A stretch of DNA of 64,000 bases from Zygnema cylindricum (GCA_037447655.1 JBBHKE010002698.1:532999-596998); one strand, 5' to 3'; shown: positions 1-13,436, counted from the first letter of the stretch. The notes: generated by a model not told the origin, from the sequence alone. Numbers and translations are program-made.

Positions 1-3000
1 TGAACAGGGCAAGTTACCTCGCTCCGGTGGTCCAGTGGTTGGCCGACAGTTGTATATATCTTTTCTTGGTTCAGTCAGCCGACAGGCTTCTGCTGTGTCT
101 TGGTGCTGGGTGGATCAAATTTACTGGTTACAAGCCACAGCTGAAGGAACCATTCAATGAAGAGAGTGATCCAGAGAATCCATGGGAGTCATACCCTATG
201 GTACTTGTGCAGATTCCGATGTGTAACGAAAGAGAGGTCAGAACAGAACATTCCTCTGTTTTATTGTTATCTGCGTTTTATAACCTCTGCAAGACCAGTG
301 GTCTCCTTCCTTTGTGTAACTCTATTTTGTATAATAGATTGTATGCACGATGATGCTAGTTGGATGACTTTTTTATTTTGTTTCCAGATTTGTGCATGTG
401 TCTCATAATGTGTTTTTCCTCCTCTCTCCTTGAATATTTTGTCCTCATGTGTTGAGAGGATACTATTCATCTTTGTTTTTATCTTTCAGATCATTTAAGC
501 ACATTGATGTGGTTCTTCTGATCATGTAAGCACATTGATTTGGTTTTTCTGAGGATTTCGGCGATGTTGAGCATGTTTAGGGTTTCATTTGTACGCACAG
601 GACTCTTAGGAGTTGGGTGTTTTTTGGCTGACAGGTTTATGACCAGTCAATAGGGGCCGTTTGCCACCTTGATTGGCCAAAGGAAAGGCTGCTCATTCAA
701 GTGCTGGATGACTCAGATGATGTTGAGATTCAGGATCTTATAAAGGCCGAGGTGGAGATGTGGCATCAGAGAGGAAAACCGATTCTCTACGTTCACCGAT
801 TAATCCGTACGGGCTACAAGGTCTGTACTAAATCTCTGGAGTGGTGATTTATGTGAGCCATGAACAGCTTGGGGAGTTATGCTGACATTTATTGCAGTCA
901 GCAAAGTGTGCATGTGCTTTCTATTGACTGAATTGTGATAAGTTTTGGATGAACCTCATATGCTGTAATGACGTGAACTGCAGGCTGGAAACATGCACAG
1001 TGCCATGAGCCACGATTATGTCAGAAATTACGAGTTTGTTACCATTTTTGATGCTGATTTCCAGCCTCGACCTGATTTCCTGAAACGCACTGTACCTCAT
1101 TTCAAGGTATGGAGGCACTCTTTGAAGCTCTTTTTGTTCGGCTGCACGCAGATTAAAGGATGAAGCTCTGAATTATGTGTGTAACTGTGTCCTTCCGCTC
1201 CCTACACTTTGTTCAACCCTGCAGGTTGCTGTTTTGGATAATGGAAGTTGTTTGCCTTGCTATTTTGCAGGGCCAACCAGATTTAGGTTTAGTGCAGGCA
1301 CGCTGGGCATTTGTGAATAGGGATGAGAATCTTCTCACCCGTCTGCAGAACATAAACTTAGCTTTTCACTTTGAGGTTGAACAGCAAGTAAATGGTGCAT
1401 TTATCAACTTTTTTGGCTTCAACGGAACGGCAGGCGTGTGGAGGATAAAGGCATTGGAAGATTCTGGTGGTTGGCTTGACCGCACCACTGTTGAAGATAT
1501 GGATATTGCTGTCCGCGCCCATTTGAAAGGCTGGAAAATGATATTTTTAAATGATGTTGAGGTGAGTGACATCATTGGGAGTTTATAGAGTTTCACATTC
1601 AGTTATTTAGGTGCAACTGCAATCCTTGGGATTGTGTTGAACATTTGACTTGAGAGAAAGGGGTCCAGGAATGTGCTCTGGACTGTCCAAACTTTTCTCC
1701 TACTTGTTTTCTGGTATTATGTGTTTGTGTGACTTGATAATGGCTCTGAGTTGTCAACAGATGTGTTTTGATTTTTTTTCTGTGTCCCTTTCATTTCTTG
1801 CTCTATTTTTTCCGGGCTTGGAGGAGCTGGGCAACTGTTCCTGCAACACCGTGGCTGAAGTTTCTTGGTGTTTTACTCTCACACGATCACAGATCTGATT
1901 CTCTTTGCCTCTATTTTATATCCTACTCAGGCATTGTGTGAGCTTCCAGAGTCGTATGAGGCTTACCGAAAGCAGCAGCATCGATGGCATTCTGGTCCAA
2001 TGCAGCTTTTCAAACTTGCCCTTCCCGATATCATATCTGCCAAGGTGAGTCACTATGGTCTCTTTGTTTCCACAGCGACCATGTCTGCAGGCTGATTTGG
2101 GCATTAGGTTTAGGTTTATGGTGGAGATTCACTCTTACTAGTGAATAACTTTTTTTCCAACCATGGTGATGTGCATTTTTTAGGTTAATGTGCCTGTATT
2201 AACATTAATGGTTGCCTTTGCAGATTGCTTGGTGGAAGAAGTTCAACATGATTTTCCTCTTCTTCTTGCTACGAAAGATGATTTTACCTTTTTATTCGTT
2301 CACCCTTTTCTGCATTGTTCTTCCATTGACTATGTTTGTTCCGGAAGCCAGCCTGCCACTTTGGGTGGTCTGCTATGTACCAGCAACAATGTCTATGATG
2401 AATGTCCTACCATCACCACGGTTAGCAATCTTTAACCTTGTTTTTGCACTTCAGTTGTAAGCTTGTTATCTCAGCATTCTATCTGGTAACTGTTTGCAGT
2501 CCAGTCTAATGTCTGCAGTCTAACTGTCTGCGCTCTTGTGTTTGTGCTGCATCTCGCGCTCAATGGGACATTTCTCTGATATGGGAATTTCACATGGTGT
2601 GCAGATCTTTCCCCTTTCTGGTGCCATATCTGTTGTTTGAAAATTGCATGTCCGTGACAAAGTTCAATGCCATGGTGGTTGGCCTATTTCAACTCGGAAG
2701 CTCGTATGAATGGGTGGTGACAAAAAAGAGTGGGCGAGCTTCAGAAGCTGACCTTTTGGCTGCTCTGAACAAGTCGTCTGTAGCAGAGGTATTTATTTTT
2801 GCCCTGACCAGTTTTATGACTTAGTTGTTTTTAGATGCACATAACAGAGCTGTCTGAGTTTGTGATGCTGACAGTGGTCGCGCACTGGTAGAAATCTAGG
2901 GTTTGATGGGTTTTCTGTTGGATCATGTACTGACTTGGTAATATGTTCTCTGGCCAGCCCAAGGTTGCCCTGCACAGAGCAGGTGCTAGTGAATCAGGTC

Positions 3001-3617
3001 TCGCAGCATTGGAGAAGGCTTCAGGGGCTGTCTCGTTGGCGTCTGATACAAAGACCGCTCAAGCAGAGAAACAGGCCGATGCTAAGCCAAAGGCGAAGAA
3101 AAGTAACCGGAAGTAAGTTTACATGAACTTAAGCCTGTTCAATATTTCCAAAAAATTGTAGTTTTACGGAGTTGACGGAGAGGCTCAAACAAAAACTTTA
3201 GATTCACACACATTCACTTTGCTTCTAAATCATGCTTCGTTGATTTCAAGCCAGCACTGTAGAAATATTTAATTTGGTAGGGTTTGCTATTTTTCCATTC
3301 TCCGGGTTCAGACCTTGAAGGGCCAAACTGTTATTCATTTCCAATTCGTCTGTCTGAGTTATCAGTTGCACATCATTTGGCACACATCCTGTCCATCTCC
3401 TGGAAAATGAAAAGCATGAAGTTAATTGTAGCATATGTGGCTGGTGTTTGTTTTTTGCAGAATTTATCGCAAGGAGCTGTCCCTTGCTTGCCTCCTTCTG
3501 GTAGCTGCAGCAAGAAGTCTTCTTTCTGAACATGGCATGCACTTTTACTTCCTTCTTTTCCAAGGATTAGCCTTCCTTGTAATGGGCCTGGACTTGGTGA
3601 GTGACAGACACCAATAG
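1..3617 (+). CDS. CSLC: Cellulose synthase-like C (xyloglucan glucan synthase), 5'-truncated by window edge
   Basis: Golgi multi-pass family-2 glycosyltransferase that makes the beta-1,4-glucan backbone of xyloglucan (family knowledge). Nine exons join in phase: 1-236, 635-820, 984-1106, 1271-1561, 1931-2044, 2224-2420, 2605-2788, 2958-3112 and 3461-3617 (TAG). All introns are GT-AG. Visible GT2 signatures in order: VQIPMCNE, the first acidic motif VLDDSDD, FDADFQP (DxD), TVEDMD and QQHRW (QxxRW). Hydrophobic segments then follow, and the C-terminus matches the CSLC pattern ([24 protein letters not shown]). The N-terminal part, with the first membrane segment, lies before base 1; the reading frame enters at base 3. 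The stretch in exon 8 (Ala/Lys/Glu-rich, ending KSNRK) is the usual variable linker. All nine phases agree and no frameshift is seen, so the gene looks intact. The only doubt is CSLC against a close CSL clade. Confidence 0.95.
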
Positions 3618-5792
3618 TGGGTCTAAGAAAGAACGCAGTCGAAAGGCGTCCCCTGGAGCTGCAATGTACAGACTGACATGCACGCTCCTTTTTTTGGAAC
3701 TATGGCGGAGCTAGTGGAAAGTGGAGAGAGCTGCAAGGCAGTTTTCGAGGGATGTCTCCGACATGAGGGGGTTAGAAGATGCGGAAAGGGGATATACATA
3801 AACATCTTTTGCTGGTGGCTGCTCAACAGTGCATGAGGATCAAGTTTTTTATTTGTAGGAGAACTACGTAAGTTAATGAAATGGTTTCATCTTGTCTGTG
3901 AAAGAAGGAGAGACTATTCTTGTATTGCAGTGGTAGAATTTGTTTTTAGTATAGTTTTTCACCCATTCCATTTCAGACTGCAGATAATTTAATTTAAACT
4001 GTGTCTGGCCCATGACACTGCCATTGCAAAGTTGCCAGGGCTCAGCCAGAACTTGCTTTCAGACAGACATTGAGCACTAGGCTCGTTCGGTGATGACAAG
4101 ATAGGTTGATGCGAATGCGCCTCCCTTCTGCGCCGTTATGTAGGGTATTTTGCAATCCCTGTTTTATTGGGGTCGGTGCCTCGCTTTGCTATTTTCGCGA
4201 AGTGTGTGCCCAAGGTCACAGGTGGGATAAGAAAGGATGTGGAAGGCCGTCTGGCTTATCTCTCGCTTTCACCCTGGCCTGTAGATGAGTGACTTCAGCC
4301 ATAAGTGCAGCTTGCACAGTGGGTTCTGCATTGAAGACATTTGAGGCAATAAAGCTGGCTGCTCACTTCGCAAGAATAGCTCCTGTGGAGTGTGCAGCAG
4401 CATCTGTTGTCTGCTCCTTAAGTGGAATGGTGGTTCTGGCATCATGTTTTTCAGAGTTTGCTTTTGCAGTTAAGTGTATAGTGACACTAGCATTTTCTCT
4501 GTGACGGATATGTATGTTGTTGTGTATACAAGAATATGTGAACTTAGCTGTCTCTTGGGAGTATGAGATTTTTGGTTATTGCACCTATTCTTGTCAAGAC
4601 TTCCCTCGAAATATTTTAGGTCTTCCACCACATGTAATGAGCATTCACCAAGTATTTAGATATCTACTTGGTAGCAATTTATGGACAGGAGGAATCAGGT
4701 AAATCTGTCTTGCTGGTAGGTTAGTAATGTGTATGTGTGTACTGTCATTGTTTTAATGAAGTATCCATGAATTTTTTATTAGCAATCAGAAATTTTCTTT
4801 AGTTTGCAAACAGTCTTATTTTTTGTTCTATATCTATTGAGAAATCATTGGGAAAAGTTGAAACAGTGGTGGGCAGCGTATATTGGGGCAAATTTTTGAT
4901 TTATCTCTACGATACCTGTCTTTTTGAATGTTGTCACTGTGAATCTTTGTTTGTTCTTGTCAGACATATCATGTTTTTGTCTTCCGGCTTGAAAAGATCC
5001 CTTCCCACTACTTCAGTTCCGAGGTAAAATCTGCACTTGAAACAAGTATGTGTGGGTCCTGATAGTGTTATCTGCAACTTTTGATTACTTGCTGATCTAC
5101 GCATTCGGCTGTGAATGCCAATTTCTTAAATACCCTGCTGGAAAAATGGGTTAGTGAAAAAATGGATTTCCTTCCTCAAGCTTGATTGTTACGAAATTCT
5201 ATGTTCACAATTGTTGGGAGAGTAGGATTCTAAAATCTTAGACCCGAAATTGTACTATCAAACAACCTCTTCTATAACAAAGCCAGCATTCCCCCAAAAT
5301 GTGCCTCTTCTAATGGTTTGGGAAGTTCGCGTTTAGAATATTAAATGAAGATGGCAACTGTGCCGTCAGAATCAAACACACTATGGCAGTCATAACACAG
5401 GTAATGATACATAACAGGTGATGCGCTCCATGATGTAAGCCTGAGATATAACTGGCAGTCTGAATTACTCTCACTAACTGATGAATAGGAGAGCTTTACA
5501 CCATCCTCCATCACTTCAACGTACATGTTAAACAGTAGTTAGAAGATTGAGATTTCAAATCCAAACTCTACTGTAGCTTGGTCATTTGAACTAGAAGTCT
5601 ACGAGTTTCTACAGGATGAACAAAAAGTTGCAGACAAGGTGGCCATCTCAAATCTACGCTTATTGGGGACTTCACCTGTGTAAACGTGTGTGAGGACGTG
5701 ATGTCATATCATGGCGTAGGATTTTTGGGCAACAGCAATGATGTCGTACACTTTCGGAATAAGTATACCATTTCTACTTGATACCGTTCTAG
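3618..5792. other. CSLC 3' flank, no gene recognised
   Basis: About 2.2 kb after the CSLC stop. The first few hundred bases are presumably 3' UTR. ORFs in all frames are short (71 codons at most) and resemble no family I know. No terminal inverted repeats or RNA gene were seen. Confidence 0.6.
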
Positions 5793-5795
5793 TAA

Positions 5796-6743
5796 GGGTA
5801 CGTCCCCATGTATTAAAGTATCTACTTTTCTCTGTCTTTTTGCCCTAAAATTCAGGGAACTTTGACAAAAACTTTAGCCGTACAAGAAAATCATTTTTGC
5901 CAAAGTAAAGTAAACGTCAATTCATACTTTAGATGTACGGCGTGTTTGTCGTCATGTGAATGCATTTTGGCGTTTTCGCTTTTTCGACCCCCGGGCAAGA
6001 GAATCCAACCCAAAAAAAACTTCATCCAAAATCACCTCGAGGGGGTGATTTTAGTTCAAGTACCGCCCAAACAGCGAATGAAAAATGACCCACGCATGCG
6101 CCACAAGAGTGTGAAAATTTTAGGAAGAGGGAGAGTCTTCGCTATTTTTCTCCGTGCCCGTCACGCGCATGTACGGAAAAAAATCTGCAGGAGTATAGGA
6201 CCTCCACTTTCATTCATGGGGTCCTTTGCAAAATTTTGCGCCGTCGTCACCTCTCCCCTCTCCCTCTCACACCATCACTTTTATCTCACACTTCTTAGAA
6301 TGAGACACGACATTATTGGTAAAAAATGAAAGATATTTTAAAAATATTATTTTTGACAATTTTTAGGTTTTTATTTAATGGCAAGTCGAGCGAGAAAAGT
6401 AGAAAAAACGAAATCGGAAAACCATGGCAGAAAGTTATTGAATCCGTGACGTCGACGTTGTCACAAGTGAGCATGACGTCACAAAATCACCAAACCCTAA
6501 ACATCTACGATTTCACAAAAATGTAGGCGTCTACAACTGTCGCTGTTTTTGTTGGCGTCACCAATCGTCGGAAGTTTCGTAGTCGCCTTCAATCGTCACG
6601 AGTTGTACCTACGTCTACAACCGCCACATTCCAAAGTTCCGATTTCATTTTCGCACATAGGGACGCTCTTCAAAGTAGTACGGAGAATCCTTACTACAGT
6701 CCAAAATACTTTATCAAAGTACCGATTACATGGGGACGTACCC
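5796..6743. mobile_element. Harbinger/Tourist-type MITE, 948 bp, TSD TAA
   Basis: The ends form an inverted repeat of 17 bp, GGGTACGTCCCCATGTA at the left and its complement at the right. The element is flanked by a direct TAA (5793-5795 and 6744-6746). A 3 bp TWA duplication with GGG/CCC ends is typical of PIF/Harbinger MITEs. It has no transposase coding sequence. The interior near 6376-6530 resembles 17860-18000, so it belongs to a family with at least one more member here. Confidence 0.85.
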
Positions 6744-7042
6744 TAAGACGTTATTGAGAAATCACAGTGTAAAACCAACAGAGTATTTGGGAACCACAAA
6801 AAGGCAAAAAATGAGCTGAGAAAGACGCTTGTGGAAGCTTTCAAAAAGGAAAAACAAATTAAAACTTCTGTAACATCGGGCAGTCTATAATCGCACTCAT
6901 GCTTAACAGTGTCACACATGGCTGCTCCAACACGTCAATTGTACCTAAGGCAAGGCTTGCCTAAATATGACACACCAAAAATATGACAATCACCATTGAG
7001 CAAAACAATATCACTATGGTTGAATAATATGTGAATCCTCTC

Positions 7043-7180
7043 GATATCTATGTCCTATCTATATCCTATCTATCTAAATCCTATCTTTATCCTATCTATC
7101 TATGTCCTATCCATACTCCATATTAATATCCTATCAATTTCCTATCTATCTCTATCCTATCTATATCCACTCCATCTAGG
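7043..7180. repeat. TATCTATCC-type microsatellite
   Basis: Imperfect tandem words TCCTATCTATA / TATCTATG repeated over about 140 bp. Simple sequence, no coding potential. Confidence 0.85.
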
Positions 7181-7292
7181 ACCCTTTTCACGTCATTCGC
7201 TATATGGATCAAGTCGTGCCGGCGTATAAATTTTGAATATATTATTTGGCATGGCTCAACCTTTGTGTTCAACCCTACAAGTGTGTTATTTG

Positions 7293-8129
7293 TAGTGTTG
7301 GGTATCGAGGACCTTTTGCCGATATTCGATATACATCGAATTTTAGGTACCCGATAATCGATATATCACTTCAATATATCAAAAATCAAAATATCGCGAT
7401 ATATCGCCAATATATCGCCGATAAATCGTATCGCCAATATATCGAGGCATTTAAAAAAAAATTGAAATTTTTCACAAATCTCCAAACTCACGTGCCTTCG
7501 GACAAGGTGACCTTAAAATCTTTGCTGAAAAGAAATACGGTTTTTTCCTGAAAGTTAACAGAGTGAAGGAGATCTCTGGGGTACACTGACGTGGTACACT
7601 TGCGAAGTACACGTACGTAATACGCAAGTACGGATTTCCATACGAAAATGGTCGGTTTTCAAATCTTTGACGATTTTAGAGATTTGATCGTCAACTTACA
7701 AGGAACCACCCAAATCAAAACACGTATGTAAAAACTTGTTTACAGACGATACGCAATGTAACCGAGGCCTTTGTAATACAAAAATTTTGTTGTCCATACT
7801 ATTACAAAGACCTTCTGATGTAACCATACCCCAAATAAGTAATTATATGAATTACAGAATTAGTAATTTTTTGTCGGTTACATTTGCGGCGTCTACCTTT
7901 AAGTCACGGAACGAAATCACGTCGTACGTGGCGTATCAGACAATTTGTCTTTTACGCTAAAATAACATATTATATAAAAATAGAAAATATTAAAATTTAA
8001 AAAAATACTATATATCGCGATAATTTATGTTGGTCCCGGTACGATATATCGAGGATTCTGCTCAATCGATATTCGATATATCGAATATTGAAATTATCGC
8101 GATATGAATGTACCCGATACCCAACACTA
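7293..8129. mobile_element. hAT-type non-autonomous element, 837 bp, 8 bp TSD
   Basis: Terminal inverted repeats TAGTGTTGGGTATCG at the left and the exact complement at the right. The flanks are a perfect 8 bp duplication, GTTATTTG (7285-7292 and 8130-8137), the hAT superfamily TSD length. Both subterminal regions are dense in CGATATATCG-like words. There is no transposase ORF. A second member of the same TIR type is at 56619-57946. Confidence 0.92.
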
Positions 8130-8199
8130 GTTATTTGGTACCCTCAAGATATTCCTCATTCTTTAAATCCCCTTCCTGGTTTTCAAACTCCGCCATCTT

Positions 8200-9300
8200 A
8201 GGCCATTTGTGTGTTGGGTTGCCCACTTGGTCCATACACTTTTGACCCAATTTCTTGATTTTTCTCTTCAAATACATTTGTTCCACGTGGACGACCTTCC
8301 CAACCTTTTTTATCCCCGTGTGGCTTTTGCTTTCTTACCAAGGTGTTTCCCCCCCATCTTCCCACTTACCTTGCGCTTCCCCTCCATCGCAACGTTTCTC
8401 TCATCTCTTTCTGTCGTTGATGATCGCCTCATGGATGCACTTCACACATCTTTAGGTTGTAAGTCTTTAGATTATGAGTTTGAGCATACCATCCACAGTC
8501 ACGCGTCCCTTGATGTCTCTACAACATGATTAGGTTAACTATCGGCAACACGAGTGGCTCACAATCACGCTCACGATTTGGGAAGCTAGTGCCATATTGA
8601 CTCTTCCTCTCACTTTTTGGCTTGGGACACTCTTGTTCTTCCTAACGTTGTCCTTTATGTTTCGGAAGGTGTGTTCGCCTTCTAGTAGCTCCTTTTGGAA
8701 GTGTCATGTTTTAATTACTCTTCATTTAGCAGATATGCCGGTTCTTTCCACACTTGTTATGAAATCAATTGTTGTCTATGAATCTATCGATCACATTGTC
8801 GCCACCATTAAAACTGAGCTTCAAGAGGCGAACCCCTCTTATTTTTAGCGTGCATAATTTCACCCTTGTGGTAGATTTGTTTTGTAGCTTCTGTTCTGTT
8901 ATCTGTTCTATTAGCTAAACCTATTTTGTCCAGTGTATGGTTCATACTTGCTAAATTCACCACCACCCTCGGTTCTGACGGGGTCTCTCTCATCTACCTT
9001 TACTAGGCTCTCTTGTTTACTCGTGTGATCCTGTCCTTAAGCCTGATGTCATTTATCTGCTTCGTTGCTCCCACAGGAGAGAAATAATGCCCACAACACT
9101 ATTGGCGACACCATTTCGATTATCGCTTATGAGAAGGGATATAATGTTTGGGGAGCGGTATTGCATGTTATTACTTTGAGTCAAATTGATACTCTACTAG
9201 TCCATGGTGCACGTCATCTACTTGGTGACATCGTCTTGGCGAAATCGTACCTTCGATGCAAACATTCGTGAAGCGAAGTGGAGTAGACATGTTGGAGTGG
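8200..9300 (+). pseudogene. Possible decayed non-LTR retroelement relic
   Basis: No intact ORF. Around 9065-9250 the plus frame reads NNAHNTIGDTISIIAYEKGY and then VHGARHLLGDIVLA. This pattern resembles the better preserved relic at 14.8-15.7 kb (HD..QNAIDAVGYE, then HGA..TLGDIDV). Upstream frames (8209-8529, 8597-8848) are open but unrecognised. The assignment rests on this similarity alone. Confidence 0.35.
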
Positions 9301-9477
9301 TCATTTAGAGGCGGCGAAGACAAAAGAGCATGATTATAGCCACAAACATTGTATATATGACTTTATTCCGATGCAAAATCAGATATCTCTCTATTTCTCG
9401 TTTTCTCTTACTCTCCAACCTCCTCTCACCCGCTCTTCACTCGTTTCATCTCTTTCCCCCCTCCCTATTTCCCTCTC

Positions 9478-9625
9478 TACCACTTTTTTCTCTCTATGGC
9501 TCTCTCCTTCAATTCACTCTCTCTCCCTCCCTCTCTCTCTCTCTCTCTCTCCCTCTCTCCCTCTCTCTCCCTCTCTCCCTCTCTCCCTCTCTCTCCTTGT
9601 CTCCCTCTCTCCCCCTCTCTAAATT
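9478..9625. repeat. (CTCTCTCC)n pyrimidine microsatellite
   Basis: Nearly pure CT tract with CCCTCTCT / CTCTCTCC units. It keeps several frames open by chance and is not coding. Confidence 0.95.
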
Positions 9626-9744
9626 TGGAAAGGGGTATGAGCGTTCAAGCTCTAGCTGCCGGAACGGAACGGTGGGGGAAGGATTAAAGGAAGCCGTACA
9701 ACAACTTCAAAGGAGAGAGAGAGAGAGATCAGTCTGGAGGGTCG

Positions 9745-12445
9745 AGGCCCCCAAAGGGTCTTTGTAATTTCTGAAAAAAGCTAGGACAGGCCCCCAAAGG
9801 GTCATTATCATTTCTGAAAAAAGTCAGGACACTTCATACGGCAGTGTTGCTTGTCATGTGGCAATGTTCCAAGCAGGCGGAGGTGAGGCTTTAAGAGAAC
9901 CGTGGTGGGGGTTCTTTAGGAAGAAAAAAGAAGGCATTAGTTGTCACAAAAGTGAAAAGCGAGACTGAAGAGGACGAGTCCTTTGAGGAGGAGGATTGGG
10001 AGCTCTTTCTTGACGAAAACCTGGAGGAGAAAGAGATCCCTCGAAGACAGAAATGTGCCTCTTGGAGCCATTTGGAAAGCTCTAAAAGAAGGATGGATCA
10101 CCGATTCAGGTGCATCCATGCATATGTGTCGTGACAAGCATCTCTTAATAAAGCAAAGAAAAATCTCTAGTGTAGAGATAGAGTATGGGGATTGGAGAGT
10201 AGTTAATACATCTCTACTTAATTTCTGTAGATCTGAAAGTCTTAGTGGAGGGTAAGGCTTTTATACTCACCTTCTTAAATGTACTCTACATTCCTCAGCT
10301 GAGCAAAAATCTGGGCTCTACCTCTGTATTAGATGATAAGAAAATTGATACCTTCACTAAAAATGGAGTATTTACAACTAAGTATGGGGATGAAGTCTAC
10401 TTCAGAGCAGATAAGAGTAGCCAAGGAATGTTTAGGCTTAACCTGAGTAATAAAAAGAAGAATGCTTAATATGTTGGTGTCTCAAACTTGATGATTTGGC
10501 ATAAGCGGCAAGGGCATGTGTACTTTGATAGGCTGAAAGAAATGAAGAAGCTTGGTGTAGTAGAAGGCATTTAGTTTGGGGATAATAAAATGATGGATGA
10601 TTGTAGTGGATGTGCCCAAGGTAAGACTCACAAACTCCTTTTTCGCAAAACTGCCACATATAGAGGGGAGAAAATACTACATCTAGTCCACACAAGCATC
10701 TGGGGACGAGCAAAAGTACTTTCGGTCGGAGGGGAAAGGTTTATGTTGACAATTACTAATGACTGGTCTCGATACTTTAGAGTATTCTTCCAAAAAATGA
10801 AGTCTGAAACACCAACTTACTTCAAATAATATAAAGCCTGGAGAGAGAAGTTGCACGTAACCCCTTGAAGAGAATAAGAAGTGATAATGGGGGAGAAGTT
10901 TCCTCTAACCAATTTGAGGAATACTTGAGGGATGAGGGAGTTCAACATCAGAAAACTGTACCAAGAAATCCAGAACAAAATGGGTTAGCTGAGAAGTTGA
11001 ACCGAACTCTAGGAGACAATGTACGTAGTATGGTGGCCGACAAAAAGATAGGAAAAAGGTTTTGGGCAGAAGCCATGAACTGTGCCAACTATATTAAAAA
11101 TAGAGTCTTTAAAACAGCCGTGAAAGAAATGACACCTTATGAGAGATGGGTTAGAGGGAAACCCGATATCTCTCACCTGAAAGTGTACCGTATTCAAGTT
11201 TACAACCTTGACACGGATAGGAAAAATTGGAAACTAGATGCTAAGGGAAAACCTGGATATTTTGTGGGATATGATAAGGATGTCAAGGGATATAGAGTCT
11301 ATGACTTAGCTAAACAAGATATCATTCTGGTAAAGCACCTAGTTGTCATGGATGAAGGGAAGTCATTTGATCCCTTCAAATATACCAAGAATATAAGAAT
11401 CAGTTTTGAGTCCGAGAGTGAAGAGGACTCGGGTCTTCCTGGATGGGACATAAGTGAAAAAGTGATTGCAAATTCAGAGGAGATTTAAGATATGGGAGAC
11501 ATACCGGAATCTTCCCATGTCCCTATACACTACGAAGAGACAAAGGTGGAGGAGCCGGAACCGACTTCCATGGATAGGGGCGCCGATGAGACAGTGAGGA
11601 GGAACCCAAGACTTCCCTCCATTCCAGCAACGGACTTTGAGGGAGGACGAAGATGCAGCATAAGGCTACAGGAAAAACAGGCGGCTCACAAGGTAACTAA
11701 GTTGTCTCATCCTGATGAGCCTCAATCATACTCGGAGGGAATGAACAGTCCGGAGAAAGACGCATGGGTTAGAGCCTTAAATGATGAAATGGCCTCCATC
11801 ATGGAAGAAAATACTTGGGAACAGGTGGACTGTCCTCTGGACAGAAAACCGATTGGGTGAAAATGGATGTTTAAACTAAAACTGAACTCACATAATACAA
11901 TTGAAATATATAAGGCTCGGTTGGTAGCAAAGGGGTTCACCCAAAAAGAGGGGATAGATTATAAGGAGACTTTTGCTTCGGTGGTTCGCTCCCTATCAGT
12001 AAGAATTCTCCTATGTCTACAGACAGCTGAAGACATAGAAATAGACCAGATGGATATTACCTCTGAGTATGTGTGGTATGTGGGAGAAGGTGCTTAGTGT
12101 TTGAGTAGCAAGCAACAAAAGGTGGTTGCTCAGTCCACTATGGAGGCTGAGTACATGGCCTCTTGTTCTGCTGTGAAAGAGTTGATTTGGGTCAAGTCTT
12201 TATTGCAAGAACTAGGGTATATGAAAGAGGGAGTGCATAAAGTGTTTTGTGATAATCATGCTCCCATTGCAATTACACCCAATCTGAAACATCATTTCAA
12301 AGCTAAACATATGGACATAAGATTAACTTTTGTAAGGGAAAAGGTTGAAAACAAAATTGTGAATCTTGTGTATAGGGGTGATGGAGAAATGGTAGCTAAT
12401 ATGAGGACCAAACCTATGCCCTCTCCCAAGTTAAAATATTGTTGA
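9745..12445 (+). pseudogene. Ty1/Copia polyprotein relic: gag end, protease, integrase, RT start, RNase H end
   Basis: Decayed Copia polyprotein with many stops and frameshifts. In order: a zinc-knuckle-like trace (GHFIRQC, about 9825) preceded by a 43 bp direct repeat; aspartic protease WITDSGASMHMC (about 10090); GAG-pre-integrase (about 10495-10660); integrase core with SDNGGE (about 10880), NGLAEKLNRTLGD and a Copia-type C-terminal region up to 11490; then RT start (YKARLVAKGFTQKEGIDY, DQMDIT) at 11870-12063. The sequence then jumps from DQMDIT to the RNase H tail (SSKQQKVVAQSTMEAEYMAS to KPMPSPKLKYC). Almost all of RT is missing at about 12060-12068; the missing part occurs separately at 15.9-16.9 kb. 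No 5' LTR was found, so the left part is truncated. Confidence 0.9.
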
Positions 12446-12497
12446 AAAAAGTGTGGATTAAAAGAGAAATTGAAATTAGACTAGAAAATAAGGGAAG

Positions 12498-13436
12498 TGT
12501 TGAAATCACTAAATTTAGGAGGTACTTTCTAGGTCTCAATAGATTAAAGGTAAAAAAAAAAGCGTAGGCAGCATGCCTCCACCTCCTCTTTCTAGCCCCC
12601 ATACTTATTCTAGCCACTGAAAGAACCAGAGGACCAAAGAGTGATATAAGTCACTATCTAACAAAAAGGTAAAGTCCGGCAGGACTCGAACCTGCGATTG
12701 ACAGAGCGAGGCGTAGCCGTCAGCTCTAACCGGTTTTTCGTAGGAGTTCGTTAGACTACATAGGGTTTGAATGCTATTTAAATATTGTTTAGGACCTTTA
12801 ATCTGATTAACGGAATTAGAGATAAAGGACATAGAGACTAGTTGGAATATAGTGCGAAAAAATACCAGCACGAAACAAATGTAATGGACATTTGTTTTAG
12901 ACGACTACTAATAAAAGCCGGTTAGGATCCAACGGCACGCATCATCGCTAAGATCTCGGAATGGCCGCTTTGGTGGTTTTCGCCGTTATACGACATTGCG
13001 CCACGTGGCAAGATAACATTAAAAGCGGGAATCCCGAGGAGCATGAGGACAAGTCCGAAGGAGACAGACGTCCACTCCATGGCCTTGTCGTACACAGGCC
13101 TTACACAAAGGACATCGGCTATAGTACCTTTCTGTACTGTACAGTCTTCTGATTCGTTCGTACATCAATAGATAGGGGTTGTGAGAGGGGTTTAGTACTT
13201 AGAGGATTGAGGATGTAGCCGCCTCTCTCACGATAAGCTTGTATATATATTGGCATCTTTGCCACTTCATATGTAATCGTCTGGTTGAGCATTTTTTGTG
13301 ATTCTTTTTGTGGTGCATTCAGAGAAGTATAAACTGCACAGTAGTGCATTTTTATTGTCTATTTGCCTCCTTGGGTAGCAGTGGTCTCAGTTAAAGGTGG
13401 GTTAGTCAAAAATTGCCTAGAGGCTTCCTGAATTCA
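12498..13436 (+). repeat. 3' LTR of the Copia relic
   Basis: Begins TGTTGAAAT directly after a polypurine tract (AAAATAAGGGAAG, 12485-12497), as expected for a 3' LTR. Several blocks align with the LTRs of the GAG-only element at 50.9-54.3 kb: the same start, TACCTTTCTGTACT-like, CATCTTTG and GTGATTCTTTTTG. The right end near GAATTCA is a guess, since the 5' LTR is absent and no TSD can be checked. It contains a tRNA-like B box (12677-12696, minus strand). Confidence 0.75.

Noticed and set aside
4106-4702. Small plus-strand genes after CSLC
   Set aside because: Three short frames in a row without motifs, start context or similarity that I can recognise.
9330-9767. A 145-codon frame rich in Ser/Leu/Pro
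   Set aside because: Overlaps the CT microsatellite; no motif outside the repeat.
12661-12770. A complete tRNA gene
   Set aside because: Only the T-arm and a possible A box are convincing; no acceptor 5' strand or anticodon arm can be paired.
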